From contig NZ_JAUSYH010000001.1 in NCBI RefSeq assembly GCF_030816715.1, positions 6,572,001 to 6,636,000 on the forward strand: a DNA stretch of 64,000 nucleotides, in the 5' to 3' direction. Source of the DNA: Streptomyces achromogenes (lineage in GTDB: Bacteria; Actinomycetota; Actinomycetes; Streptomycetales; Streptomycetaceae). Below the pieces are notes generated by a model. That model was given only the letters and a program-made list of their open reading frames with translations. It was not told where the DNA came from and did no database searches. Below are positions 1 to 8,100 of this stretch, piece by piece. Positions within the stretch are counted from its first letter, which is position 1, and each line of letters begins with the position of its first letter. Made by a program: the position numbers and the translations under genes.

Positions 1-285
1 GTGCTGGGCGCTCCTGACCTCGATCCGGGCGATCTGCTCGCCGCCCGACTGACCGAGCTGGAGGACGCCCGCCAGGCGCTGCTCGATCTGTCCGGCCTGC
101 TCGGCGAGGTCGGCATCGCCCTGGTAGGCCTGGCGAGCTCGGCGGACGACCAGGGCACGTACTGGAAGTGCATGGAGGCCATCGACGCGGCGGACGAGTC
201 CAGGGACCGGGTCCTGGAGATGCTCCGCAAACTGACGGCACGCGAGGAACGCGAGGAACGGGAGGCCGCCTTACCGGAGCGATGA
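1..285 (+). CDS. Unidentified protein, C-terminal part (may be cut by the window edge)
   Basis: This frame is open from base 1 and begins with GTG, but the gene may start upstream of the window. The 94 visible residues are mostly helical and acidic, with a conserved-looking centre (LLDLSGLLGEVGIALVGLAS) followed by a helix ending in a charged RE-rich tail. I see no catalytic motif, signal peptide or membrane segment. It may belong to one of the small Streptomyces DUF families; DUF6099 came to mind but I cannot confirm it. The stop lies 174 bp before the next gene. Confidence 0.6.
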   Translation: MLGAPDLDPGDLLAARLTELEDARQALLDLSGLLGEVGIALVGLASSADDQGTYWKCMEAIDAADESRDRVLEMLRKLTAREEREEREAALPER

Positions 286-459
286 GCGCTGCACCGGGGC
301 GACGGGAGCGATGAGCACCTTGCCTGCGCGACGACGGTGACGGGGGGCCCTGCCGGCGAGACGGGAGCGACGGGAGCCTCGCCGGGACGACGAGAACTCG
401 GGTCCGGTGGCGGCCGGGGTCTTGTGGGCGACGGGCCGGCCGGCGTGCAGGATGGAGAC

Positions 460-1383
460 ATGGATCTTCGCATCTTCACCGAGCCCCAGCAGGGGGCGAC
501 CTACGACACCCTCCTCACCGTGGCGAAAGCCACCGAGGACCTCGGGTTCGACGCCTTCTTCCGGTCCGATCACTATCTGAAGATGGGCGACGTGAGCGGT
601 CTCCCGGGCCCCACGGACGCCTGGATCACCCTCGCCGGTCTCGCCCGGGAGACGAAGCGCATCCGCCTCGGCACCCTGATGACCGCCGGCACCTTCCGGC
701 TGCCCGGCGTGCTCGCCATCCAGGTCGCCCAGGTGGACCAGATGTCCGGTGGGCGCATCGAACTGGGTCTCGGCGCGGGCTGGTTCGAGGAGGAGCACAC
801 GGCGTACGGCATCCCCTTCCCGAAGGAGAAGATCGGCCGGCTGGAGGAGCAGCTGGAGATCGTCACGGGTCTGTGGGCCACCGAGCCCGGCAAGACCTTC
901 GACTTCCACGGCACGTACTACGAGCTCACCGGCTCGCCCGCGCTGCCCAAGCCCGCACAGGCGAAAGTCCCCGTGCTGATCGGCGGCAACGGGGCGACCC
1001 GGACACCGCGGCTCGCCGCCCGGTTCGCCGACGAGTTCAACATGCCGTTCGGCACGGTCGAGGACAGCGAGCGGCAGTTCGGCCGGGTGCGGGCGGCCGC
1101 CGAGGAGATCGGACGGGACGCGGACGCGATCACTCTGTCCAACGCCCTCGTCGTCTGCGTCGGCAAGGACGACCAGGAGCTCGCCCGGCGGGCCGCCGCG
1201 ATCGGCCGCGAGGTCGACGAGCTGCGCGCCAACGGGCTGGCCGGTTCCCCGGCCGAGGTCGTCGACAGGATCGGCCGCTTCGCCGAGGCCGGCTCCCGGC
1301 GGATGTACCTCCAGGTCCTGGACCTGCACGACCTGGACCACCTGGAACTGATCTCCGCGCAGGTGCAGTCCCAGCTGCCGTAG
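460..1383 (+). CDS. LLM-class F420-dependent oxidoreductase
   Basis: A 307-residue luciferase-like (TIM-barrel) monooxygenase-family protein. Visible family marks are the N-terminal strand MDLRIFTEP, the FDAFFRSDHYL segment, IRLGTLMTAGTFR, and the typical SGGRIELGLGAGWFEEEH loop followed by VLIGGNGATRTPRLAARFADEFN. In actinobacteria such proteins usually bind coenzyme F420; the substrate cannot be predicted. I start it at the ATG at 460 because the family begins there; an upstream in-frame start would add 41 low-complexity residues. The sequence CAGGATGGAGAC abuts the ATG, exactly as it does at arcA (8101), so the gene may be read from a leaderless transcript with CAGGAT as its -10 box. It stands alone, and GC-rich inverted sequence follows the stop. 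Confidence 0.85.
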   Translation: MDLRIFTEPQQGATYDTLLTVAKATEDLGFDAFFRSDHYLKMGDVSGLPGPTDAWITLAGLARETKRIRLGTLMTAGTFRLPGVLAIQVAQVDQMSGGRIELGLGAGWFEEEHTAYGIPFPKEKIGRLEEQLEIVTGLWATEPGKTFDFHGTYYELTGSPALPKPAQAKVPVLIGGNGATRTPRLAARFADEFNMPFGTVEDSERQFGRVRAAAEEIGRDADAITLSNALVVCVGKDDQELARRAAAIGREVDELRANGLAGSPAEVVDRIGRFAEAGSRRMYLQVLDLHDLDHLELISAQVQSQLP

Positions 1384-1384
1384 G

Positions 1385-1451
1385 GCGCGGGAGGGCGGGG
1401 CGGGAGGGCGGGGCGCCCCTCCGCCGGCCTTCCCCCGCCCCTCCGCCGGCC
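1385..1451 (+). terminator. GC-rich repeat and possible terminator after the LLM gene
   Basis: Just after the LLM stop codon the DNA holds GGGCGGGGCGCCCCTCC-like self-complementary sequence. A 14-bp direct repeat, CCCCTCCGCCGGCC, follows at 1416-1429 and 1438-1451. It could fold at the end of the LLM transcript. There is no T-run, as is common in Streptomyces. I see no gene in 1384-1634. Confidence 0.3.
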
Positions 1452-1634
1452 GGGTCGGCCGTCCGCCCGGACCCGGGAAGTCGGGGGCTTTCCCACGGCT
1501 GACCAGGGCCGACGGGTGTCGGGCCGTAACGAAATTCCTGCGTGCCCACAAAGGGATGTCGATAGGTTGGAGCACGCGACACACGCTTCCGCACCCCCTT
1601 CGCACCCCGTCCGCACTCTTCCGAGGCGCCCACC

Positions 1635-3140
1635 GTGTTCCTGACGATCAGCACCACCGGCATCCCCGAACGCCCCGCCACCGACCTGGGCTTCCTGCTG
1701 CACAAGCACCCCGGGAAAGCGCAGGCGTTCTCGACCTCCTACGGCACGGCCCATGTCTTCTATCCACAGGCCGATGCCGAGCGCTGCACCGCGGCGCTGC
1801 TGCTGGAGGTCGACGCCGTGGCGCTGGTCCGGCGCGGCAAGGGCAAGGGCCGCGGCGGCGCCCCCGACGCGGCCCTCGCCCAGTACGTCAACGACCGCCC
1901 CTACGCGGCCTCCTCGCTGCTCGCGGTCGCCCTCAGCGGAGTGTTCTCCAGCGCGATGCGCGGCGTCTGCACAGCGAAGCCTGAACTGCCCGCCCAGAAA
2001 CGGCAGTTGCGTGTCGAGGTGCCCGCGCTGCCGGCCCGCGGCGGCCCCGGCCTGGTCCGCACCCTGTTCGAGCCGCTCGGCTGGACGGTGAGCGCGGAAC
2101 CGGTCGCCCTCGACACGGAGTTCCCGCAGTGGGGCGACTCCCGGTACGTGAGCCTGCTCCTGGAGTCGGAGACGCTGACCCTCGCCGAGGCCCTGCGCCA
2201 CCTGTACGTCCTGCTGCCCGTCCTCGACGACGCCAAGCACTACTGGGTGTCCTCCGACGAGGTCGACAAACTGCTGCGCGCCGGCGAGGGCTGGCTGCCC
2301 GACCACCCCGAGCAGAAGCTGATCACCAGCCGCTACCTGTCCCGCCGCTGGTCGCTGACCCGGCAGGCGATGGAGCGGCTGGAACTGGTCCGGCTCGCCG
2401 AGGCCGACGACAGCGAGGTCGAGGAGATCGACAACGCGGTCGGCGCGGAGGCCGAGACGGAGGACAGGCCTACCCCGCTGGCCGTGCAGCGCCGCGACGC
2501 GATCGTCGCCGCGCTCACCGAGGCGGGCGCCGCCCGGGTCCTCGACCTCGGCTGCGGCCAGGGCCAGCTGGTGCAGGCACTGCTCAAGGACCCTCGGTTC
2601 ACCGAGATCGTCGGCGTCGACGTGTCGATGCGCGCGCTCACCATCGCCTCCCGCCGGCTGAAACTCGACCGCATGGGAGAGCGGCAGGCCTCGCGCGTGC
2701 GGCTCCTGCAGGGCTCCCTCGCGTACACCGACACCCGCCTCAAGGGCTACGACGCCGCCGTCCTCAGCGAGGTGATCGAACACCTCGACCTGCCCCGGCT
2801 GCCCGCCCTGGAGTACGCGGTGTTCGGCTCGGCCCGCCCGCGCACGGTCCTCGTGACCACCCCGAACGTCGAGTACAACGTGCGCTGGGAAAGCCTGCCG
2901 GCCGGTCACGTCCGGCACGGCGACCACCGCTTCGAGTGGACCCGCGAGGAGTTTTGCGGCTGGGCGTCCCAGGTCGCCGAGCGCCACGGGTACGACGTCC
3001 GGTTCACCCCCGTCGGACCGGACGACCCGGAGGTCGGCCCGCCCACGCAGATGGCCGTTTTCGAGATGGCCACCGCAACCGAAACCGCCGGCGCCACCGC
3101 CGGGGTCCGCACCGAGAAGAAGGAGGCGAAGGCAGCATGA
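1635..3140 (+). CDS. hen1: 3'-terminal RNA ribose 2'-O-methyltransferase Hen1
   Basis: A 501-residue bacterial Hen1. It methylates the ribose 2'-OH at the 3' end of a cleaved RNA before Pnkp seals the break, which protects the repaired RNA from re-cleavage by ribotoxins. The N-terminal half (about 1-250) is the bacterial-specific domain that activates the Pnkp ligase. The C-terminal half is a Rossmann methyltransferase with the SAM motif VLDLGCGQG (about 304-312). The metal-binding signature is EVIEHLD (about 378-384), with the later histidine in HRFEW. The start is GTG (MFLTISTTG), as usual for the family. Its stop overlaps the pnkp start (ATGA), so the two are translationally coupled. Length is normal for the family. 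Confidence 0.95.
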   Translation: MFLTISTTGIPERPATDLGFLLHKHPGKAQAFSTSYGTAHVFYPQADAERCTAALLLEVDAVALVRRGKGKGRGGAPDAALAQYVNDRPYAASSLLAVALSGVFSSAMRGVCTAKPELPAQKRQLRVEVPALPARGGPGLVRTLFEPLGWTVSAEPVALDTEFPQWGDSRYVSLLLESETLTLAEALRHLYVLLPVLDDAKHYWVSSDEVDKLLRAGEGWLPDHPEQKLITSRYLSRRWSLTRQAMERLELVRLAEADDSEVEEIDNAVGAEAETEDRPTPLAVQRRDAIVAALTEAGAARVLDLGCGQGQLVQALLKDPRFTEIVGVDVSMRALTIASRRLKLDRMGERQASRVRLLQGSLAYTDTRLKGYDAAVLSEVIEHLDLPRLPALEYAVFGSARPRTVLVTTPNVEYNVRWESLPAGHVRHGDHRFEWTREEFCGWASQVAERHGYDVRFTPVGPDDPEVGPPTQMAVFEMATATETAGATAGVRTEKKEAKAA

Positions 3141-5707
3141 CCGACACCGAGGTTCCCCCGAAGCAGGGCCGGGTGCTGCCCGTCACCGACCTCTCCCTCG
3201 TCGTGCTCGTCGGCGCGTCCGGGTCCGGCAAGTCCACCTTCGCCCGCCGCCACTTCAAGCCCACCGAGATCATCTCCTCGGACTTCTGCCGAGGCCTCGT
3301 CTCCGACGACGAGAACGACCAGAGCGCCACCCGGGACGCCTTCGACGTCCTGCACTACATCGCCGGCAAACGGCTCGCCGCCGGTCGCCGCACGGTCGTC
3401 GACGCGACCAGCGTGCAACCCGAGTCCCGACGCCAACTCGTCGACCTGGCACGGCAGTACGACGTGCTGCCCATCGCCGTCGTGCTGGACGTGCCGGAAG
3501 AGGTGTGCGCCGAACGCAACGCCGTGCGCACCGACCGCGCCGACATGCCGCGCCGCGTCATCCAGCGCCACATCCGTGAACTCCGGCGCTCCCTGCGGGG
3601 CCTGGAGCGCGAGGGCTTCCGCAAGGTGCACATCCTGCGGGGCGTCGAGGACGTCGAGAACGCCGCCATCGTCACCGAGAAGCGCTTCAACGATCTGACC
3701 CACCTCACCGGGCCCTTCGACATCATCGGCGACATCCACGGCTGCGCCTTTGAACTGGAGTCGCTGCTCGGCAAGCTGGGGTACGCCGACGGCGTCCACC
3801 CGGAGGGCCGGCAGGCCGTGTTCGTCGGCGACCTCGTCGACCGGGGCCCGGACAGCCCGGCCGTGCTGCGCCGCGTGATGTCGATGGTCAAGTCGGGCAA
3901 CGCCCTGTGCGTCCCCGGCAACCACGAGAACAAGTACGGCCGGTTCCTCAAGGGCCGCAACGTCCAGCACACCCACGGACTCGCCGAGACCATCGAGCAG
4001 ATGGAGGGCGAGAGCGACGAGTTCCGGGCCGAGGTACGGGAGTTCATCGACAAACTGGTCAGCCACTACGTCCTCGACGGCGGCCGGCTGGTGGTCTGCC
4101 ACGCGGGTCTGCCGGAGAAGTACCACGGCCGTACCTCCGGCCGCGTCCGCTCGCACGCGCTCTACGGCGAAACGACCGGCGAGACCGACGAGTTCGGCCT
4201 GCCGGTGCGCTACCCGTGGGCGGAGGACTACCGGGGCCGCGCGGCCGTGGTGTACGGCCACACACCCGTGCCCGAGGCCACCTGGCTGAACAACACCATC
4301 TGCCTGGACACCGGCGCCGTCTTCGGCGGCAAGCTGACCGCGCTGCGCTGGCCGGAGCGCGAGCTCGTCGACGTCCCGGCGGAGCAGGTCTGGTACGAGC
4401 CGGTGAAGCCGCTGAGGTCCGAGGCTCCGGGCGGCCACGACGGCCGTCCCCTGGACCTGGCCGACGTCAACGGCCGACGCATCGTCGAAACCCGTTACGA
4501 CGGCCAGCGCCGTATCTCGATCCGGGAGGAGAACGCCGCGGCGGCCCTCGAGGTCATGAGCCGGTTCGCCGTCGACCCGCGCCTGCTGCCCTACCTCCCG
4601 CCGACCATGGCCCCCACCGCCACCAGCCGGGTGGACGGCTACCTCGAGCACCCGGCGGAGGCGTTCGCGCAGTACGCACGCGACGGCGTCGCGCGGGTCG
4701 TGTGCGAGGAGAAGCACATGGGCTCGCGCGCGGTGGCCCTGGTCTGCCGGGACGCGGAAACGGCCCGCAAGCGTTTCGGAACCGTCGGCGGCGACGACGG
4801 CCCGACCGGGTCCCTCTACACCCGCACCGGCCGCCCCTTCTTCGACGACGCGAAGGTCACCGAGGAGATCCTCGGCCGGATACGCGCGGCGGCGGACGAG
4901 GCCGGCCTGTGGACGGAGCTGGACACCGACTGGCTGCTGCTGGACGCCGAACTGATGCCGTGGTCGCTGAAGGCGTCGGGCCTGCTGCGCTCGCAGTACG
5001 CGGCCGTGGGCGCCGCGTCCGGCGCGGTCTTCCCGGGTGCGCTCGCCGCCCTGGACGGCGCTGCGGCCAGGGGCGTCGACGTCACGGACCTCCTCGCCCG
5101 CCAGCGTGAACGCGCCTCGGACGCGGCGGCGTTCACCGAGGCCTACCGCCGCTACTGCTGGACGACGGACGGTCTGGACGGCGTGCGCCTCGCCCCGTTC
5201 CAGATCCTCGCCGTCCAGGGCCGCAGCCTCGCCGCCCTGCCGCACGACGAACAGCTGTCGCTCCTCGACCGGCTGGTGGAGCACGACACCACCGGCCTGC
5301 TCCGGACCACCCGCCGCCTGTACGTCGACACGGCCGACCCCGAGTCGGTGCGGGCCGGCGTCGACTGGTGGCTGGAGATGACGGGACGCGGCGGCGAGGG
5401 CATGGTCGTCAAGCCGCTGGGCGCGCTGTGCCGGGACGAGGAGGGCCGCCTGGTCCAGCCCGGCATCAAGTGCCGGGGCCGCGAGTACCTCCGGATCATC
5501 TACGGCCCGGAGTACACCCGCCCGGACAACCTCGCCCGGCTGCGCGGCCGCTTCCTCAACCACAAGAGGTCGCTGGCGATCCGTGAGTACGCCCTCGGCC
5601 TGGAGTCCCTGTCCCGGCTGGCGGAGGGCGAGCCGCTCTGGCGCGTCCACGAGGCGGTCTTCGCGGTCCTCGCCCTGGAATCGGAACCGGTCGACCCCCG
5701 GCTGTGA
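3137..5707 (+). CDS. pnkp: Polynucleotide kinase-phosphatase-ligase Pnkp (RNA repair)
   Basis: An 856-residue three-domain RNA end-healing and sealing enzyme. The N-terminal kinase has the P-loop GASGSGKST (about 25-33) and adds a 5' phosphate. The central binuclear metallophosphoesterase has GDIHG, GDLVDRGPD, GNHENKYG, CHAGLPEKYHG and YGHTPVPE (about 195-380) and removes 2',3'-cyclic or 3' phosphates. The C-terminal nucleotidyltransferase carries the lysine motif EEKHMGSRA (about 524-532); bacterial Pnkp ligase needs Hen1 for full activity. All three domains look intact and the length matches known Pnkp proteins. The ATG overlaps the hen1 stop. A tandem repeat lies beyond the stop, where the convergent NAD-kinase-like gene ends. 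Confidence 0.96.
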   Translation: MTDTEVPPKQGRVLPVTDLSLVVLVGASGSGKSTFARRHFKPTEIISSDFCRGLVSDDENDQSATRDAFDVLHYIAGKRLAAGRRTVVDATSVQPESRRQLVDLARQYDVLPIAVVLDVPEEVCAERNAVRTDRADMPRRVIQRHIRELRRSLRGLEREGFRKVHILRGVEDVENAAIVTEKRFNDLTHLTGPFDIIGDIHGCAFELESLLGKLGYADGVHPEGRQAVFVGDLVDRGPDSPAVLRRVMSMVKSGNALCVPGNHENKYGRFLKGRNVQHTHGLAETIEQMEGESDEFRAEVREFIDKLVSHYVLDGGRLVVCHAGLPEKYHGRTSGRVRSHALYGETTGETDEFGLPVRYPWAEDYRGRAAVVYGHTPVPEATWLNNTICLDTGAVFGGKLTALRWPERELVDVPAEQVWYEPVKPLRSEAPGGHDGRPLDLADVNGRRIVETRYDGQRRISIREENAAAALEVMSRFAVDPRLLPYLPPTMAPTATSRVDGYLEHPAEAFAQYARDGVARVVCEEKHMGSRAVALVCRDAETARKRFGTVGGDDGPTGSLYTRTGRPFFDDAKVTEEILGRIRAAADEAGLWTELDTDWLLLDAELMPWSLKASGLLRSQYAAVGAASGAVFPGALAALDGAAARGVDVTDLLARQRERASDAAAFTEAYRRYCWTTDGLDGVRLAPFQILAVQGRSLAALPHDEQLSLLDRLVEHDTTGLLRTTRRLYVDTADPESVRAGVDWWLEMTGRGGEGMVVKPLGALCRDEEGRLVQPGIKCRGREYLRIIYGPEYTRPDNLARLRGRFLNHKRSLAIREYALGLESLSRLAEGEPLWRVHEAVFAVLALESEPVDPRL

Positions 5708-5726
5708 AGCCGTAGCCGACGACACT

Positions 5727-5762
5727 CCCGTCCGGCCCGTCCGGCCCGTCCGGCCCGTCCGG
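5727..5762. repeat. Four tandem 9-bp repeats between convergent genes
   Basis: CCCGTCCGG is repeated four times without change at 5727-5735, 5736-5744, 5745-5753 and 5754-5762. The array lies 20 bp after the pnkp stop, in the gap between convergent genes. It is a short GC-rich minisatellite with no evident function. Confidence 0.85.
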
Positions 5763-5863
5763 CGACGTCTCGCGCGCAGCGCGATGGCGGCGTCGGACGG
5801 GCCGCGCGCATCACTCCGCCCGTGCGAGCCGCTCGGGCGGGTCCCCTGAAACGCCGGCGCCGT

Positions 5864-6778
5864 TCACCCCGCCAGCCGCAGCCGCTCCCCGCACACCCCC
5901 ACCCGCACTCGTTGCCCCCACGTCAGTTCCAGCGCGTCGCTCTCGATGCCGTCGCCGAAGGCGATGAGGCGCTCCGACTCGACCGTCAGCGTCAGCCGGC
6001 CGCCGGCCGCGAGTTCCCCCGCGACCAGGGACGTTCCGGTCGCCGGGGACGGCCAGGCCTCCCGGACGAACCACACCAGCCGGTCCTCCGTCGGCCCCGG
6101 CAGCCGCGGGCGACCGTCGCTCCCGGCCCCGCCCCGCTCCTGCCACACCGACCGGAGCCAGCCGGTCGCCCCCGTGCCGGTGCCCACCAGCACCCCGGAG
6201 GAGGCCTGGGCCTCGACGGCACCCCCGTCGTCGTCGAGGCCCAGGCGGTAGCGGGCGGTCTGATGACCGGCGGCGCCCAGATAGATCTCGTTGAGGGCCA
6301 GCAGCCGCTGGGTGTCGTCCGCGACCGCCTCCACCATGGTCAGCTCGTCCGTACCGACGCCGGCCGTGAGGACGCAGGGCAGGAGCGACGCGGCGTCCCG
6401 CGGCCGGTGACGGACCAGGACGCCCGGGTTGCGACCGGGGTCGGTGTCGATGCCCACCACCGGCTGCCCGGTCAGGTACTTGGCGACGTTCGCCACCAGA
6501 CCGTCCTGGCCGACCACGACCACCACGTCCTCGGGCGCGAACAGGAACCGGTCCAAGTCGGCTCTCTCCACCCGTGTCTGACGCCAGGTCAGCGGAATGG
6601 CGGCGGTCACCTCCGCCAGCGCCCGCCGGGTGCGGCGGTGGCGTTCGGCGACCTCCTCGATGTCCCGGCCCCGCGAGGAGAGGAAGAAGGCGGCCTGGCC
6701 GTGCGTGCCGTGCCGGGCCGTCAACTCCTCGTACTCCGTGGTGCGATGGACCAGCACGGCCCGCGGGGCGAGACTCAC
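5864..6778 (-). CDS. NAD(+)/NADH kinase-like protein
   Basis: A 304-residue protein of the NAD/diacylglycerol kinase fold. EDVVVVVGQDGLVANVAKYL takes the place of the GGDGT nucleotide loop, with GQDG instead of GGDG. LLALNEIYLGA matches the conserved NE segment, and GVLVGTGTGATGWLRSV matches the glycine/threonine-rich loop of NAD kinases. The altered GGDGT loop means kinase activity and substrate are uncertain. Its GTG start overlaps the TGA of the upstream SPFH gene by 4 bp, so the two are coupled and probably act together, perhaps at the membrane. It is not the housekeeping NAD kinase, to judge by this divergence and context. Confidence 0.75.
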   Translation of the reverse strand: MSLAPRAVLVHRTTEYEELTARHGTHGQAAFFLSSRGRDIEEVAERHRRTRRALAEVTAAIPLTWRQTRVERADLDRFLFAPEDVVVVVGQDGLVANVAKYLTGQPVVGIDTDPGRNPGVLVRHRPRDAASLLPCVLTAGVGTDELTMVEAVADDTQRLLALNEIYLGAAGHQTARYRLGLDDDGGAVEAQASSGVLVGTGTGATGWLRSVWQERGGAGSDGRPRLPGPTEDRLVWFVREAWPSPATGTSLVAGELAAGGRLTLTVESERLIAFGDGIESDALELTWGQRVRVGVCGERLRLAG

Positions 6779-7938
6779 TCCGTCGCTCCCAGCTTGGCCA
6801 GCAGCCCCGTCAGCACATCCGGCGAGATCGTCACGCTGTCGATGTGCGGCAGGTTCTCCGCGAGCCGGGTCCCGGTGAGGGCGTGCAGCGTCGCCACGTC
6901 GACGTCCCCGTGCACCCGCAGCCAGGCGGCCTGCGCCTGGGCCCGCGCCTCGCCGACCTCGCGCGCCGCCTCCGCCTCGGCGCGGGCGAGCTGGACCGAG
7001 CGGGCCGCCTCCGCCTCGGAGAGCCGGACCAGACGCACCGCCTCCGCCTGCGCCAACCGCTCGGTGCGCAGCGCCTCGGCGTCCGCCAGCCGCACCTGCT
7101 TCGCCGCCTCCGCCTCCGCGAGTTTCACCGACCGGGCGGCCTCCGCCTCCGCGAGCCGCACGGTCCGCGTCGCCTCCGCCTCGGCCCGCACCTTGTCCGC
7201 GGCGGCGCTCTCCTCCGCCTCACGACGGGTGTTCGTGCCGCGCTGCTCGACCAGCTGTTCCTCACGGCGGGCCAGCTCGATCTTGCTGGCCAGCTCGTTC
7301 TCCGCGATCGTCCGCTCGCGTTCGACGGCCACCGCCCGCCGCTCGTACGTCGCCCGGTCGGCCTCCTGCTGGATCAGCTCGCGCGCCGGCGTCCGCAGCG
7401 CCCGCTCCACCTCGGGCTCCGGGCGCAACGCCACCACCCGGACGGCCACGATCTCGATGCCCGTGGCCGGCAGCCGCGGCTCCGCCGCCAGCCCCGCCGC
7501 GACCCGCTCCCGCACGGCCGTCACACCGTCCACCAGCGCCGACGACAAGGAGGTGCGGGCGAGGACGTCCAGCGCGTGCTGCTGCGCCGTCTCGGTCAGC
7601 AGGGTGCCGAGCTGCTCGAGCGGCGCGCCACGCCACGCCCCGGTGTCCGGGTCGACGGAGAAGTCCAGCCGGGCGGCGGCCACCGCCGGGTCGCTGATCC
7701 GGTACGTCACCGTCGCCTGCACCGCCACGTCCTGGAAGTCGACGGTGCGGGCGTGGAACGTCATGGCCAACTCGCGGTCGTCGACCGGCACTTCGGAGAG
7801 CGCGGCGCTCAGCGCGCGGTACCAGAAGCTGAGCCCCGGCCCGTCGTGCGCCAGCTTGCCGGAGCGGTGGTGGCGGATGTGCGCGGTCGGCGCGCCGCGC
7901 AGATGGCGCCAGCCCAGGCGCCGGGTGATGTCGGCCAT
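6775..7938 (-). CDS. SPFH/Band-7 domain protein with tandem-repeat coiled coil
   Basis: A 387-residue stomatin/prohibitin/flotillin-like protein. Residues about 45-200 form the SPFH domain (TVDFQDVAVQATVTYRISDP; ATGIEIVAVRVVALRPEPEVERAL). Residues about 200-345 are a long helical coiled coil built from an 11-residue repeat of the type LAEAEAARSVK, at least seven copies of which are visible. No N-terminal membrane anchor is evident, so association with the membrane would have to be indirect. The C-terminus (NLPHIDSVTISPDVLTGLLAKLG) resembles flotillin-type tails. It is the first gene of a two-gene operon with the NAD-kinase-like gene. Two near-identical palindromes lie immediately upstream. 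Confidence 0.85.
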   Translation of the reverse strand: MADITRRLGWRHLRGAPTAHIRHHRSGKLAHDGPGLSFWYRALSAALSEVPVDDRELAMTFHARTVDFQDVAVQATVTYRISDPAVAAARLDFSVDPDTGAWRGAPLEQLGTLLTETAQQHALDVLARTSLSSALVDGVTAVRERVAAGLAAEPRLPATGIEIVAVRVVALRPEPEVERALRTPARELIQQEADRATYERRAVAVERERTIAENELASKIELARREEQLVEQRGTNTRREAEESAAADKVRAEAEATRTVRLAEAEAARSVKLAEAEAAKQVRLADAEALRTERLAQAEAVRLVRLSEAEAARSVQLARAEAEAAREVGEARAQAQAAWLRVHGDVDVATLHALTGTRLAENLPHIDSVTISPDVLTGLLAKLGATE

Positions 7939-7960
7939 GAGTGACCCCCCTCGGTCTCGA

Positions 7961-7981
7961 TTCTCGTCAAAGCGACGATAA
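7961..7981. promoter_or_regulatory. Palindromic operator, copy 1 (SPFH/arcA divergent promoter)
   Basis: TCGTC-AAAGC-GACGA is a perfect 5-bp-arm palindrome flanked by TT and AA (pattern TTNTCGTC-N5-GACGANAA). It lies 22 bp upstream of the SPFH start codon. The second copy begins 44 bp further on, close to four helical turns. It is probably a repressor site for the SPFH operon and may also affect arcA. The regulator is unknown. Confidence 0.65.
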
Positions 7982-8004
7982 GAAAACGATAGCCCGCCCT
8001 CCCC

Positions 8005-8025
8005 TTGTCGTCAAGAGGACGAGAA
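8005..8025. promoter_or_regulatory. Palindromic operator, copy 2 (SPFH/arcA divergent promoter)
   Basis: TCGTC-AAGAG-GACGA, again flanked by TT and AA, follows the same pattern TTNTCGTC-N5-GACGANAA as the copy at 7961. Two such sites in one 162-bp divergent intergenic region, with identical arms and different spacers, are unlikely by chance. Confidence 0.65.
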
Positions 8026-8100
8026 CCGGGAGCGGAACAAGCCCGAGCGGAAACAGTCCAGTAGCGGGTGAAGGCGGTCCCCGGTGGTCAGGATGGAGAC

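Noticed and set aside
2906..5725. A 939-codon minus-strand frame opposite pnkp
   Set aside because: It lacks any domain signature and overlaps three verified enzymatic domains on the other strand.
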